DNA of 64,000 bases, from NCBI RefSeq assembly GCF_003184185.1, contig NZ_QHJG01000021.1, positions 88,112 through 152,111 of the forward strand, given 5' to 3'. The stretch comes from Legionella qingyii. Lineage in GTDB: Bacteria; Pseudomonadota; Gammaproteobacteria; Legionellales; Legionellaceae. Each line of letters starts with the position of its first letter. Position 1 is the first letter of the stretch. The notes under the pieces are model-generated. The model saw nothing but the letters and a program-made list of their open reading frames with translations. It did not search any database and had not been told where the DNA came from. The translations under genes and the position numbers were made by a program. Shown here piece after piece: positions 46,709 through 55,480 of the stretch.

Positions 46709-48232
46709 ATGAATACTCATTCTGGTAGTGGCCGCGGCGATTTTCATACTCTTTACCAAGGTCAATCTGTAGATGATCTCATCATTGAATATATGGAAGA
46801 AAATAACATTCCTGGAATGTCTTTAGCAATTGTTCAAGCGCCTTATATTACACGAGTAGTTGGCTATGGATTCGCAGATACAGAAAAAAAGCTTCTAGTT
46901 TCTACTCGCACCCTCTTTCATGTGGGGCAATTAACGCACGCATTTACTGCAGTAGCGATAATGCAACTACTAGAAGAAGGAAAACTACAATTAGATGACT
47001 CGATTTCTGCCTCAATATCGTCCTTACCTCAAGCATGGCAAGATGTTACCATCAGACAATTATTAACTCACAGTTCAGGAATACCCGATTACTCAGAGTG
47101 TGAAGGTTTTTCTTTCCATAAAAATTATGAACCCGAGGATATTTTTAGTTTAATCAAAGATCCGAATTTATTATTTACTTCAGGCACAAAAATGCAACCC
47201 AGTGCCTCAAATTATTACTTACTAGGAATTATTATTGAAAACATCAGTGGCATGAGTTATGAAAATTATGTTACCAAAAATCAAATTGAGCGCGTAGGGT
47301 TGAAACGCACACTGTTTGTCAAAAATACTTCCGCCATCGATAATGAAGTACATAATGGCACTACCCCTTTCAAACACAGTGAGTTTTTACATAATCCCTC
47401 TTATATCGACCCTGTAGAAGTCGCTGTTGGTTATAAAGTGGATAATAAAGCGGCTCCACAGCTTACTTGGACAACCACTTTTGCACACAGTGGCATAATT
47501 GCCTCCGCAGAAGATATCAGCATATGGGATATCAGTCTGGCGGGATCTATTTTAGTCAAAGAAGCCGAAAATAGAGATTTTCTATATCATTGTATTACTT
47601 TAAATAATAAAACAGTAATCCCTGGAAATGCGGGCTGGGTATTCCCTGGCCATCCTGGCTTAATGGAGATAAAAGGTAACATTCCTGGCTTTTCAGCCTT
47701 TTTAAGCCGTTTTACCGCGCCTAATGAGCTATTATGTGTAACTCTTTTAGCCAATAAAGAGAATTTATATGATTTAGATATTTTAGGCCGTAAAATTGCA
47801 GCCGCATTTGATATTAAGCTGGCCGCTCCAGCAGGTTCAGGCTCACAAACGCTGCAAAGTCCATATTCTGTCTCCCAAACAATAGAACGAATCACTAACA
47901 TGATTACCCAAAAGGGAGGTAAAATATTTGCTCATATTGATCACAGTAGTGAAGCCCAAAAGGTGAATCAATCACTGCTACCTACAGAGGTACTTATCAT
48001 AGGAAACCCTGAAAAGGGAACACCATTAATGCAAGAAAATGCGGCAGTTGCTCTTGATTTACCCTTGCGGATAATGGCTACGGAAGATCAAAGTGGGCAG
48101 GTATGGTTAAGTTTCACCGATCCAATTCAATTAGGTAAAGAATACAATTTACACACTAATGAATTAAAACAAATTGCCACTGCCTTGCGCATGCTTTGTG
48201 AAAAAGCCGTATCAGCACAAAGTATCATTTAA
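46709..48232 (+). CDS. Beta-lactamase/PBP4-fold protein lacking catalytic residues
   Basis: The first 380 residues follow the class C beta-lactamase/serine-hydrolase family closely (IPGMSLAIVQ, VGYGFAD, TLFHVGQLTHAFTAVAIMQL, LLTHSSGIPDY, LLGIIIENISG). The three active-site motifs are changed: the SxxK serine and lysine read Gln74 and His77 (GQLTH), the YxN motif reads PSA (164-166), and the HxG/KTG motif reads IKG before NIPGF. It is therefore unlikely to be a hydrolase of this type. An added C-terminal domain (about 395-507) is unknown. No signal peptide. A binding, scaffold or host-directed role is possible. GGAATAA lies before the ATG. Confidence 0.85.
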   Translation: MNTHSGSGRGDFHTLYQGQSVDDLIIEYMEENNIPGMSLAIVQAPYITRVVGYGFADTEKKLLVSTRTLFHVGQLTHAFTAVAIMQLLEEGKLQLDDSISASISSLPQAWQDVTIRQLLTHSSGIPDYSECEGFSFHKNYEPEDIFSLIKDPNLLFTSGTKMQPSASNYYLLGIIIENISGMSYENYVTKNQIERVGLKRTLFVKNTSAIDNEVHNGTTPFKHSEFLHNPSYIDPVEVAVGYKVDNKAAPQLTWTTTFAHSGIIASAEDISIWDISLAGSILVKEAENRDFLYHCITLNNKTVIPGNAGWVFPGHPGLMEIKGNIPGFSAFLSRFTAPNELLCVTLLANKENLYDLDILGRKIAAAFDIKLAAPAGSGSQTLQSPYSVSQTIERITNMITQKGGKIFAHIDHSSEAQKVNQSLLPTEVLIIGNPEKGTPLMQENAAVALDLPLRIMATEDQSGQVWLSFTDPIQLGKEYNLHTNELKQIATALRMLCEKAVSAQSII

Positions 48233-48312
48233 GATTATTTATTGACTGAAATTGACTTAAAATGAAAAATAGGGCTTATGTAAGCAGTCATTAATTTTAC
48301 TAGAATAATCGA

Positions 48313-48753
48313 ATGAAATTCTCAACATTATTAAGAATGATGCGATTTTGGCCACCTTTTTGGGGTGCTGGCATCAGTGTAAAAAGTTTTCATTCTGATG
48401 GTACTCAGATTGTCGTCCAAATGAAGATGCGTTTTTGGAATAAAAATTATGTGGGAACGCATTATGGTGGTTCCATGTACTCTATGGCCGATCCGTTTTA
48501 TATGTTGATGTTAATGAATTTATTAGGGAAGGGATATGTTGTCTGGGATAAATCAGCATCCATCCGTTATAAAATACCTGCTAAAGGGACTCTTTATGCG
48601 CAATTCAAATTAACTCCAGAACAGGTTGAGAACATTAGGAATGAAGTCAATAAAGCAAAAAAAATTGACTCAGAATTTATTGTTCCTATAACTGATGAAG
48701 AAGGAAAAATCGTTGCCGAAGTGAAAAAGATTCTTTCTATTATCAAAAAGTAA
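48313..48753 (+). CDS. DUF4442-type hotdog-fold protein (thioesterase-like)
   Basis: The 146 residues resemble the DUF4442 hotdog family: a basic, aromatic N-terminus (RMMRFWPPFWGAGISV), the central helix segment THYGGSMYSMADPFYMLMLMN, and a long final strand with EGKIVAEVKKILSIIKK. Such proteins are related to acyl-CoA thioesterases; activity is not proven for most. It lies 80 nt after the beta-lactamase-fold gene and may be transcribed with it. Confidence 0.85.
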   Translation: MKFSTLLRMMRFWPPFWGAGISVKSFHSDGTQIVVQMKMRFWNKNYVGTHYGGSMYSMADPFYMLMLMNLLGKGYVVWDKSASIRYKIPAKGTLYAQFKLTPEQVENIRNEVNKAKKIDSEFIVPITDEEGKIVAEVKKILSIIKK

Positions 48754-48818
48754 AGATGCAAAAATTCGCAGTTGCTTTACACGATGTTCAGGATACTTAA
48801 TTAATAAGAGAGAGTACT

Positions 48819-49715
48819 ATGCCAATCCATTTCTTTTCAGAAGAAGAACAAGCTCCCATATTGCATCACTATAATGAAACCCAAACCAAGAAAAATAAAA
48901 TCCCACATCTGCTACGCAATTACAATTCGGGTTGGCCACTCTTACAGGTAAGTCTGTTTAGTCTCAATGACACCGTTGATCCAATAAAATATGAGCATGT
49001 TCTAGGTGGTGGAACGTGTCATTTTTTTTATATTGGTGCTTTTAACTTCGCAAGTCTTTTAACAAAAATTCCAGGCAATATGGAGATCATTATCCCACAT
49101 CCCATACCCCCTCAAAGAGAGCAGATCAAAGCTGATAATGTACTTTTGTTTTTAAAGGCATTTAGCATTCATCATAAAAAATTGGGTATTAAAATTATTA
49201 GTACCTCAGGAGGGTACGGTAAAAATTTAACCATTGAACTTCCTGTGGGCAATGCAGAACAACTACGTAATGCATTGAGCGCTAGTTTTTCATTTGCATT
49301 AAAAGAACACGCTTCGATCAAAGCAATTGGGCTATGGGAAGATTCTGACTACACACAAAAACAAATCGAGGATGCAATTAACCCTGAAGTTGCTGTTTTT
49401 ATCAATGGTCAAATCTTTATTGATTTAGGGATGCTTTTAAAACAAACAGTAAAGGATAAAGAGATCAACTTATTATTTAAGTATCTATTTAAAGTGAACG
49501 CTTTTTTGGAACTAACAAAGAACTTTTCTGATTTCAAGCCCAATTCAACTACAATCAGTGGAATATCTCCAGAAACTCCTGCAAAACCTCTCGAGTCAAA
49601 TCTCAAAAAAACAATATCCTTTTTCCAGGAAGAAAAAAAAGACACAACACCACTTCATGATATGGCAGATTATAGTAAGGCTCCAGCAACAAACCAGAGA
49701 AGTGAATTCTCATAA
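48819..49715 (+). CDS. Hypothetical protein, candidate effector
   Basis: I do not recognise this 298-residue protein. It is mixed alpha/beta, with VLGGGTCHFFYIGAF near residue 67, IIIPHPIPPQREQ (90-102), and a polar, Ser/Thr/Lys-rich tail from about 225 that includes FFQEEKKDTTPLHD. No signal peptide or membrane helix. GAGAGAG precedes the ATG at a fitting distance. The stop lies 14 nt from the convergent dipZ-like gene. A long disordered tail with an acidic cluster is compatible with a Dot/Icm signal. Confidence 0.72.
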   Translation: MPIHFFSEEEQAPILHHYNETQTKKNKIPHLLRNYNSGWPLLQVSLFSLNDTVDPIKYEHVLGGGTCHFFYIGAFNFASLLTKIPGNMEIIIPHPIPPQREQIKADNVLLFLKAFSIHHKKLGIKIISTSGGYGKNLTIELPVGNAEQLRNALSASFSFALKEHASIKAIGLWEDSDYTQKQIEDAINPEVAVFINGQIFIDLGMLLKQTVKDKEINLLFKYLFKVNAFLELTKNFSDFKPNSTTISGISPETPAKPLESNLKKTISFFQEEKKDTTPLHDMADYSKAPATNQRSEFS

Positions 49716-49729
49716 TAAGAAGTTAAACA

Positions 49730-51373
49730 TCAACTTCCAAAGGTAAAAGTGTATACTTTAAAACCAGGATCATGAGTAATAATTTGTAAATATCCATCGG
49801 TGAATCTTTTTTGCGAAAGTAACTCGTAAATGGAGTATTTATCAACTACCAGCATACGTTCTTGTAATTTTTTTCCTGATATGGAATCCGTTAAGATTAC
49901 CTTAACCGTAATGGGGTTTGCTGTATTATTTCCCATAACAGCATAAACTTTGCGTGCCATAAAGTGTATTTTTAGACCAGCATTTGCTTCTGCCGATACA
50001 ATGTTCTCTGCATTGACCTGCCATAATCCATTCAAACTCCATGCATTAGACGGTAATTTATCGGAAAAATGATATTGGGTGGTTTTGTCTTTTATGAGCT
50101 CCGGACTGTAATCAGAGTCAGCTTTTGCATACCCCAAATAAGTTTCTGGTGTTTGGGAGAGGTTGAATGAAATTTCCTTTAAAGATTTTAAGGTGCTTAA
50201 GTCCTTGATCCCCAATAAAAAGCGAATGTTATTCTCCATAACATCATATTCACCTTCCCCAAAATGCCTGTAAACCACATAGCCCTTTTTGTTAATTAAA
50301 TAATGAGCAGGCCAGTAATGATTTTGATAATTTCTCCAGGTTACAAATTGATTATCGAGTGCTACAGGATACACAATTCCATATCGCTCCACCGCAGCTT
50401 TGACATTATCTAATTTTTTTTCAAAATCAAACTCCGGTGTGTGGATGCCAATAATAACCAAACCTTTATCATGATAACGATGATACCAATCTTTGATGTA
50501 AGGTATGGTGCGCAAACAATTGATGCATGAATAAGTCCAGAAATCGATTAAAACTACTTTTCCATGCAAATCGACCAAACCTAAAGCAGGCGAATTAATC
50601 CAGGCATCGATACCTTGTATTGGTGGCGCTGGATAAGTAAACCATAAACCATTGATGAGTGAATTTGAAGTTTTAATTCCTGTTTGAGGAGTCACTGAAG
50701 ATGAAACCACCTCTCCTTCAAAGTAAATCATATAAATCACACTCGCAATAATTACGCCTCCTAAAAACTTACGAAAAATAGTGGCTCGCGTTTTAAAAAA
50801 GGTGAATGTATTTATTAGTTTTTTTCCATATAGGGAAATAATTAACATAGGAATTGCTGCTCCAAGGGCAAATGCCATCAAAGAGAAGAAACTAATTATT
50901 GTTGTTTTCTGTAATGCTGTTTGCACAATAATCGCAGCCAGTATCGGCCCTGCACAGGGAGTCCAAATAATTGCAATGACTCCCCCCAAAAAAAGCCCAT
51001 TCCAAAAACCTCCTTCATTCTTATTGGCAGAAGAAAAAAAGTTACCTATTCGGGTAAATCCTTGTGTTATTTTGCCAAATTGTTCTGTTAAATAATTTGA
51101 GATCATGACGAGGCCTAAAAGAAGCAAAATGGCATAACCGAACCCTCGAACTAAGTTAAAATCAACATTTAAATAACGCACTAATTGATGAGAAAAGAAT
51201 ACGAATAATGAAAAAAACAAAGTAAAACCAACAATAATTCCCATTGGTCGTTTCTTGGATCCTGAGAGTGAACCTGCCAAAAAAATAGGTAGAATAGGTA
51301 AAATACAAGGAGAAATAATTAAACAAAATCCTTCTATAAACCCCAAAATAATATTAATAAAATTCGCTTCCAT
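49730..51373 (-). CDS. DipZ-like fusion: CcdA/DsbD membrane domain plus thioredoxin-like domain
   Basis: The first 215 residues are a six-helix CcdA/DsbD-type electron carrier with the two membrane Cys motifs SPCILP (Cys23) and TPCAGP (Cys140). A TlpA-like thioredoxin domain follows (about 255-390) with the redox pair CINC (283-286) and the GIHTPEFDFE motif, then a C-terminal beta-rich domain of 150 residues. This order matches DipZ of mycobacteria and other bacteria. It should move reducing power from cytoplasmic thioredoxin to periplasmic substrates. It is monocistronic here. Confidence 0.93.
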   Translation of the reverse strand: MEANFINIILGFIEGFCLIISPCILPILPIFLAGSLSGSKKRPMGIIVGFTLFFSLFVFFSHQLVRYLNVDFNLVRGFGYAILLLLGLVMISNYLTEQFGKITQGFTRIGNFFSSANKNEGGFWNGLFLGGVIAIIWTPCAGPILAAIIVQTALQKTTIISFFSLMAFALGAAIPMLIISLYGKKLINTFTFFKTRATIFRKFLGGVIIASVIYMIYFEGEVVSSSVTPQTGIKTSNSLINGLWFTYPAPPIQGIDAWINSPALGLVDLHGKVVLIDFWTYSCINCLRTIPYIKDWYHRYHDKGLVIIGIHTPEFDFEKKLDNVKAAVERYGIVYPVALDNQFVTWRNYQNHYWPAHYLINKKGYVVYRHFGEGEYDVMENNIRFLLGIKDLSTLKSLKEISFNLSQTPETYLGYAKADSDYSPELIKDKTTQYHFSDKLPSNAWSLNGLWQVNAENIVSAEANAGLKIHFMARKVYAVMGNNTANPITVKVILTDSISGKKLQERMLVVDKYSIYELLSQKRFTDGYLQIITHDPGFKVYTFTFGS

Positions 51374-51521
51374 TTTATTTCCGGAAATCGCAATTGATTT
51401 TCAATCCATATCTTGTGCGTTGCGTGGCCACTCTTTGTTTTTTAATTGCAATTGCAGAGATCCATTGCTGCACACAAAAAATAAATTGGCGCGAAAAACA
51501 TCAAATACAAACTATGACTTG

Positions 51522-51980
51522 TTATAAACGCACATGAGCTCCACTTTCTTGTAATCGCTTGGCAACAACTAACTGAATATTGTCGCGCGCGCGCGGAGGA
51601 AAATATTGATAAACTGCCAAAAAATCCCTTGCGGTAATCGTAAGAAACTGGCACGCAGTTATGGTACTAATACGCGCCGTTCTCCGAATATTACGTAAAA
51701 TGGCAATTTCCCCGAACACATCGCCTGGACCCAAAGTATTAATGCGTTTCCACCCCATAGATTGGGTTTTTATAGAAACCTGAACAGTACCTCGAATAAT
51801 AATATATAGCTTATCCCCTATTTCGCCTTGTTCTATGACAATCTCTTCGGGTCTATAGTTCGCTATAACACATTTATCAGCAAGCATTTTTTGCTCAATC
51901 AGGCCAATACCTGTAAAAATGGTTGCTCGAGAAAGGATGGGTATAATTTCTGCTTGAGATAAACTATTACTAGGTTCCAT
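51522..51980 (-). CDS. Cyclic nucleotide-binding domain protein
   Basis: The 152 residues are a single cNMP-binding beta-roll, with GEIGDKLYIIIRGTVQV and the phosphate-binding cassette GDVFGEIAIL followed by RRTARI, in which Glu and Arg contact the ligand. No DNA-binding helix-turn-helix or other output domain follows, so it is not a Crp-type regulator; it may act through a partner. Legionella has many adenylate cyclases and such stand-alone sensors. It follows mdcB on the same strand after 70 nt and may be read through from the mdc operon. Confidence 0.9.
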   Translation of the reverse strand: MEPSNSLSQAEIIPILSRATIFTGIGLIEQKMLADKCVIANYRPEEIVIEQGEIGDKLYIIIRGTVQVSIKTQSMGWKRINTLGPGDVFGEIAILRNIRRTARISTITACQFLTITARDFLAVYQYFPPRARDNIQLVVAKRLQESGAHVRL

Positions 51981-52050
51981 ATACTTTCTCCCTATTTAAA
52001 ATGATATCCTGGCAACGAGCTACCTACTGCTTATAGTATAGTTGTATTTT

Positions 52051-52905
52051 TTAAAATTTTTTAAAATCAGAGTAGTTAAATAGTTGTTTACAAAACAATT
52101 GCCCCAAAAATAATAAAACACTGATTAAATCAGCTACGCCCCCTGGACTAATTCCTAACTCAGAAAAATGTTGATGTAATTCCAATGCCTTTGTTTGGCG
52201 AGTTTGCACACATCGAATTGCTAATAATTCGGCTGCTTTACATTTTGCATAATCTAAACCTGACTTCCCCTTCCTATGAAGAATATTGGTATCATCCATA
52301 CGCAGTAAAAGCTCTAAATAAGCAAATAAACAAACTGTATCCAGTGATTTAGTCTCAATAAAAAGTGAAATAAAGGCAGGAAGTAATTGAAAAATCAGTT
52401 GATAACCCTGCATCGCCATTTGCTTGGCATCAATAACCTTATATTTTCGACGTACTAATGCACCGTGGCTTTCTGGATTTTCAAGATGGTTTGCCAAATA
52501 TTTCGGCCAATCTGTCAATATTTGCCGATGAACATCCATAGGAGTGAATTGTCTTTTTTCCTGGGCCAACCTCATCACTGAAATACAGATTATACCCAAG
52601 GCAAAAATAGCACCACGATGCGTGTTTATTCCCCTGGTTTTTTCAAACATCCGCCGTTCCGCCTCAATAGCTACTTGTTTTAATTCTTCAAAAGAGTCAT
52701 GAATTAATCCCATTTTTGTAATTTGATAAAAATAATGACGCAAGGTAAATAGGCTACGATAAAATGTTTCACCATTCATATCATGATGTGCACCAGCATC
52801 CACAAAACTGACCAAACCTGGTTTAGGATACGCTTTGACTTCAAAATAAAGCGCTCTAACCGCCATTTTGGCAAGCGCTCTTTCACAACAGCGGATAATG
52901 TTCAT
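52051..52905 (-). CDS. mdcB: Triphosphoribosyl-dephospho-CoA synthase
   Basis: MdcB (CitG family) joins ATP ribose to dephospho-CoA, making the precursor of the malonate decarboxylase prosthetic group. The 284 residues contain the family motifs EVKAYPKPGLVSFVDAGAHHDM, TRGINTHRGAIFALG and DDTNILHRKG. It overlaps mdcG by 23 nt, so the two are coupled. It is last of the five mdc genes in the order of transcription. Confidence 0.94.
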   Translation of the reverse strand: MNIIRCCERALAKMAVRALYFEVKAYPKPGLVSFVDAGAHHDMNGETFYRSLFTLRHYFYQITKMGLIHDSFEELKQVAIEAERRMFEKTRGINTHRGAIFALGIICISVMRLAQEKRQFTPMDVHRQILTDWPKYLANHLENPESHGALVRRKYKVIDAKQMAMQGYQLIFQLLPAFISLFIETKSLDTVCLFAYLELLLRMDDTNILHRKGKSGLDYAKCKAAELLAIRCVQTRQTKALELHQHFSELGISPGGVADLISVLLFLGQLFCKQLFNYSDFKKF

Positions 52906-53533
52906 AAAGTTCCACTCTTGATAATAATGTAACCTTGTCCTGACTCTTACATAACAGTTTTTTTGCAGCTAAATTGAGTAGCTCTTTGAGAGGAATATCG
53001 CCAAAACCAGGAAAGCGCACTTCGCCATCAATCGTTCGATTGAATTTTTTTGTTAATGCGTCAACGAATTCACGGAGAATAATCAAAGAATATCCTTGGT
53101 AATTGAGGAGTAAATCAACATCTGAATCGGACTCAACAAATGAGTCTCCTGATAAATAGTGAAATAAAAATGAGCCATACACCGCGATATCCGAAATCAA
53201 ATACAATTCAAGAAGATGATTTAACTCCTTTACTCCATAATAACGGGAAAAAAAATCCTGCATCTCGATGAGTTGAGGAAGTGGCTTTTGTTTTTGTACT
53301 AATGATGGCGCAACTCGGATACCAACTCGGTGTTTTTTATTGGAAAACAGAAGGGTTAATCCAAGACTTATTGTTTCTTGAGAAACTAATTGTTTGGCAT
53401 AAATACAAGGCAAGCCTTTTGCAAGCCAAAGTGTTACCTGTTCTTCAATCATTTGTTTGTCTTCATGTAATGAAGCAATAGCAAAATCAGCATCAGATTG
53501 GAGATAAATTAAATGATGTCGTTGTGGACTCAT
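52883..53533 (-). CDS. mdcG: Phosphoribosyl-dephospho-CoA transferase (holo-ACP synthase of malonate decarboxylase)
   Basis: MdcG transfers the prosthetic group to the Ser of the delta subunit. The 216 residues show a nucleotidyltransferase core with IAVYGSFLFHYLSG and the metal-binding DSDVDLLL, and a C-terminal helix. It overlaps mdcE by 4 nt and mdcB by 23 nt. Divergence from the proteobacterial average is high, but context and the DSDVD motif fix the assignment. Confidence 0.9.
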   Translation of the reverse strand: MSPQRHHLIYLQSDADFAIASLHEDKQMIEEQVTLWLAKGLPCIYAKQLVSQETISLGLTLLFSNKKHRVGIRVAPSLVQKQKPLPQLIEMQDFFSRYYGVKELNHLLELYLISDIAVYGSFLFHYLSGDSFVESDSDVDLLLNYQGYSLIILREFVDALTKKFNRTIDGEVRFPGFGDIPLKELLNLAAKKLLCKSQDKVTLLSRVELYEHYPLL

Positions 53534-54237
53534 AAATGATTGGCTACTTTATTGATAATCGTGTAAGCAAGCTTTCTGCCATCACGTTCGCTCCCCAGGA
53601 GTGCTCGCTCATCTTTAGTATTATTTTTTCGAATTGCCAATGCAATTTTTTCAGCAAGTTCAGATGGACTTACAATCTCATGCAAACCTCCAAGTTCATA
53701 AAAATTTTGCACACCAGGTGCAAAAACTGGAAATGTCTTGCTAAGCTCCTGGAGTGTGCTCAATTCTATTTTGGTCACCTTTGCGATGCCTTCCAGCCAC
53801 ATCACAGCCAAAGCTGCATCAGGCAAAGCTAAGATAGTATCTGCCATTAAGCCATAGGCAATAAACGCGCCTCCTAAGGCTTGATTATACACAAGCGATA
53901 TCAAAGCATTTCCTTGTTGGCGTAAACACTCCAAACATTCAAGCAAATGGCCAAAATATTGGTGCATCCCCAACCATTCGTCACGCATTGTTAACTTTTG
54001 CCCCGCAACATCGACTAAAAGCAGAACTGGATCCTTTGATTGACTCTCAAGAATATCGATGATGTGCTGAGCCATAATCAGTGCTTGCTCTACACCCAGG
54101 AATGTTGATTCCTTTACTCCAAGAAGATGGATCGGTTGATTATTCAGCTTTGCTTGTCCAGAAATAACCGATTGATGTTCCTGTAGCGTAACATCTTGAG
54201 AAAAAATCTGCTTGAGAAGAGCCTTTAATGCAACCAT
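53530..54237 (-). CDS. mdcE: Malonate decarboxylase gamma subunit
   Basis: MdcE and MdcD form the carboxyltransferase-like core that decarboxylates malonyl-S-ACP to acetyl-S-ACP. The 235 residues have a crotonase/carboxyltransferase fold with LLLVDVAGQKLTMRDEWLGM, NQALGGAFIAYGLMAD and ALAVMWLEGIAKVT. The length is a little under the usual 240-270. It lies 42 nt after the mdcC-mdcD fusion and overlaps mdcG by 4 nt. Confidence 0.92.
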   Translation of the reverse strand: MVALKALLKQIFSQDVTLQEHQSVISGQAKLNNQPIHLLGVKESTFLGVEQALIMAQHIIDILESQSKDPVLLLVDVAGQKLTMRDEWLGMHQYFGHLLECLECLRQQGNALISLVYNQALGGAFIAYGLMADTILALPDAALAVMWLEGIAKVTKIELSTLQELSKTFPVFAPGVQNFYELGGLHEIVSPSELAEKIALAIRKNNTKDERALLGSERDGRKLAYTIINKVANHL

Positions 54238-54279
54238 TTCTTATTCCTTCTGTATTATCGCAGCGCAGACTACAATCGA

Positions 54280-55470
54280 TTACGATTCTTTTTTTATATT
54301 TTTTGCTGCGTTTAAAAATTCCTGTTCACTCATACCAAAAAGAGTTGCAGCATACTTTGGGGCAACTTTATTAAGATAAGTTCCCTCTTCTTGATATCCA
54401 TCAGTTTCCTGAAAACGTTTTTTTAACAAAGCATGCTTGTGTTTTATGGAATAGAGATCCAATGGAACGCGCTGATTAAGAGCAGCAATCAGTTTAGTGC
54501 GTATTGCTGCAACATCAGAACCCACATAGCTTTGAGCAACATCCTGTAAATAGCGTGTTTTACCTCCATATACACGCCATACCAAAGCTCTATCCTGTGA
54601 ATTAAACGCTTGAATTCCCGCTACCGCTTGAATCACCTCAGGACCCGATACTCCAATACGCCCTACTTCATTAATTACAAGATAATCCAAACAAGCCGAA
54701 ATAATTCCCATACCACCAAAAGCACCATTTTTACCACAAACGACACCTATAGTGGTTACCCCTTGATGACGTGCGTCAAAAATAGCGCGAATTATTTCTG
54801 AAATTGCTATTTCTCCCGCATTTGCTTCATGCAAACGCACACCGCCACTATCAATAAGAAGAATAACTGCTTTAGCCTGGGTTTTAATTGCTGCTTTAAA
54901 TAAGCCAGTAAGTTTTGCTCCATGAATTTCACCGACGGCACCACCCATGAAATCTTTTTGCTGGGCAGCAACAAGTACTTTATTCTTTTGTAACAATGCA
55001 GATCCGATAACAATGCCGTCATCTGCTTCACCTGGCAAATTTAATGCAGCTAAATAAGGACTGTACTGCTTTTCATCAGCAAGCCACTCCATAAACGAAT
55101 CCTCATCAAAAACAACCTGGATTCGTTCACGTGCATCAAGCTCTTCATAATTAGTACCTATTTTGCAATTACCCTGAAACTCGTCCAATGCCTGACTTAA
55201 ACGTAATAAAACAACAGCAGGTGTTGCTCCATTATCATTGAGTGTAAATTGCAAACCAACGGGTTGATGTTGACTCACAAAATCCCCAATTACCATTTTC
55301 CAAACTGGTTTATAATGTTCAATTGCAGTCTGGATCGTGAAAATCGTTTCAGAATTGGTATTTTCCTCAATAATGACTTCTAGATTTCCAGAGCCAACAA
55401 CCCCACAAACCGTTTTTTTGCCTCGCAAACGTTCTCCAGAAAGTGTAAAGCGAAACTCCATCATTTCCAT
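54280..55470 (-). CDS. Malonate decarboxylase delta (ACP) and beta subunits fused (MdcC-MdcD)
   Basis: The first 105 residues match MdcC, the dedicated acyl-carrier protein: GVVGSGNLEVIIE holds Ser27, the expected attachment site of the phosphoribosyl-dephospho-CoA arm, and LNDNGATPAVVLLRLSQALDEF ends the domain in parts. A linker of some 10 residues leads to MdcD (about 110-396), with LDARERIQVVFDEDSFMEWL, DDGIVIGSALL, MGGAVGEIHGAKLTGLF and GGVRLHEANAGE. There is no stop or internal start between them, so carrier and carboxyltransferase form one chain; they are separate genes in the classical operons. It lies 10 nt after mdcA. Confidence 0.9.
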   Translation of the reverse strand: MEMMEFRFTLSGERLRGKKTVCGVVGSGNLEVIIEENTNSETIFTIQTAIEHYKPVWKMVIGDFVSQHQPVGLQFTLNDNGATPAVVLLRLSQALDEFQGNCKIGTNYEELDARERIQVVFDEDSFMEWLADEKQYSPYLAALNLPGEADDGIVIGSALLQKNKVLVAAQQKDFMGGAVGEIHGAKLTGLFKAAIKTQAKAVILLIDSGGVRLHEANAGEIAISEIIRAIFDARHQGVTTIGVVCGKNGAFGGMGIISACLDYLVINEVGRIGVSGPEVIQAVAGIQAFNSQDRALVWRVYGGKTRYLQDVAQSYVGSDVAAIRTKLIAALNQRVPLDLYSIKHKHALLKKRFQETDGYQEEGTYLNKVAPKYAATLFGMSEQEFLNAAKNIKKES

Positions 55471-55480
55471 ATTTTTTGTC

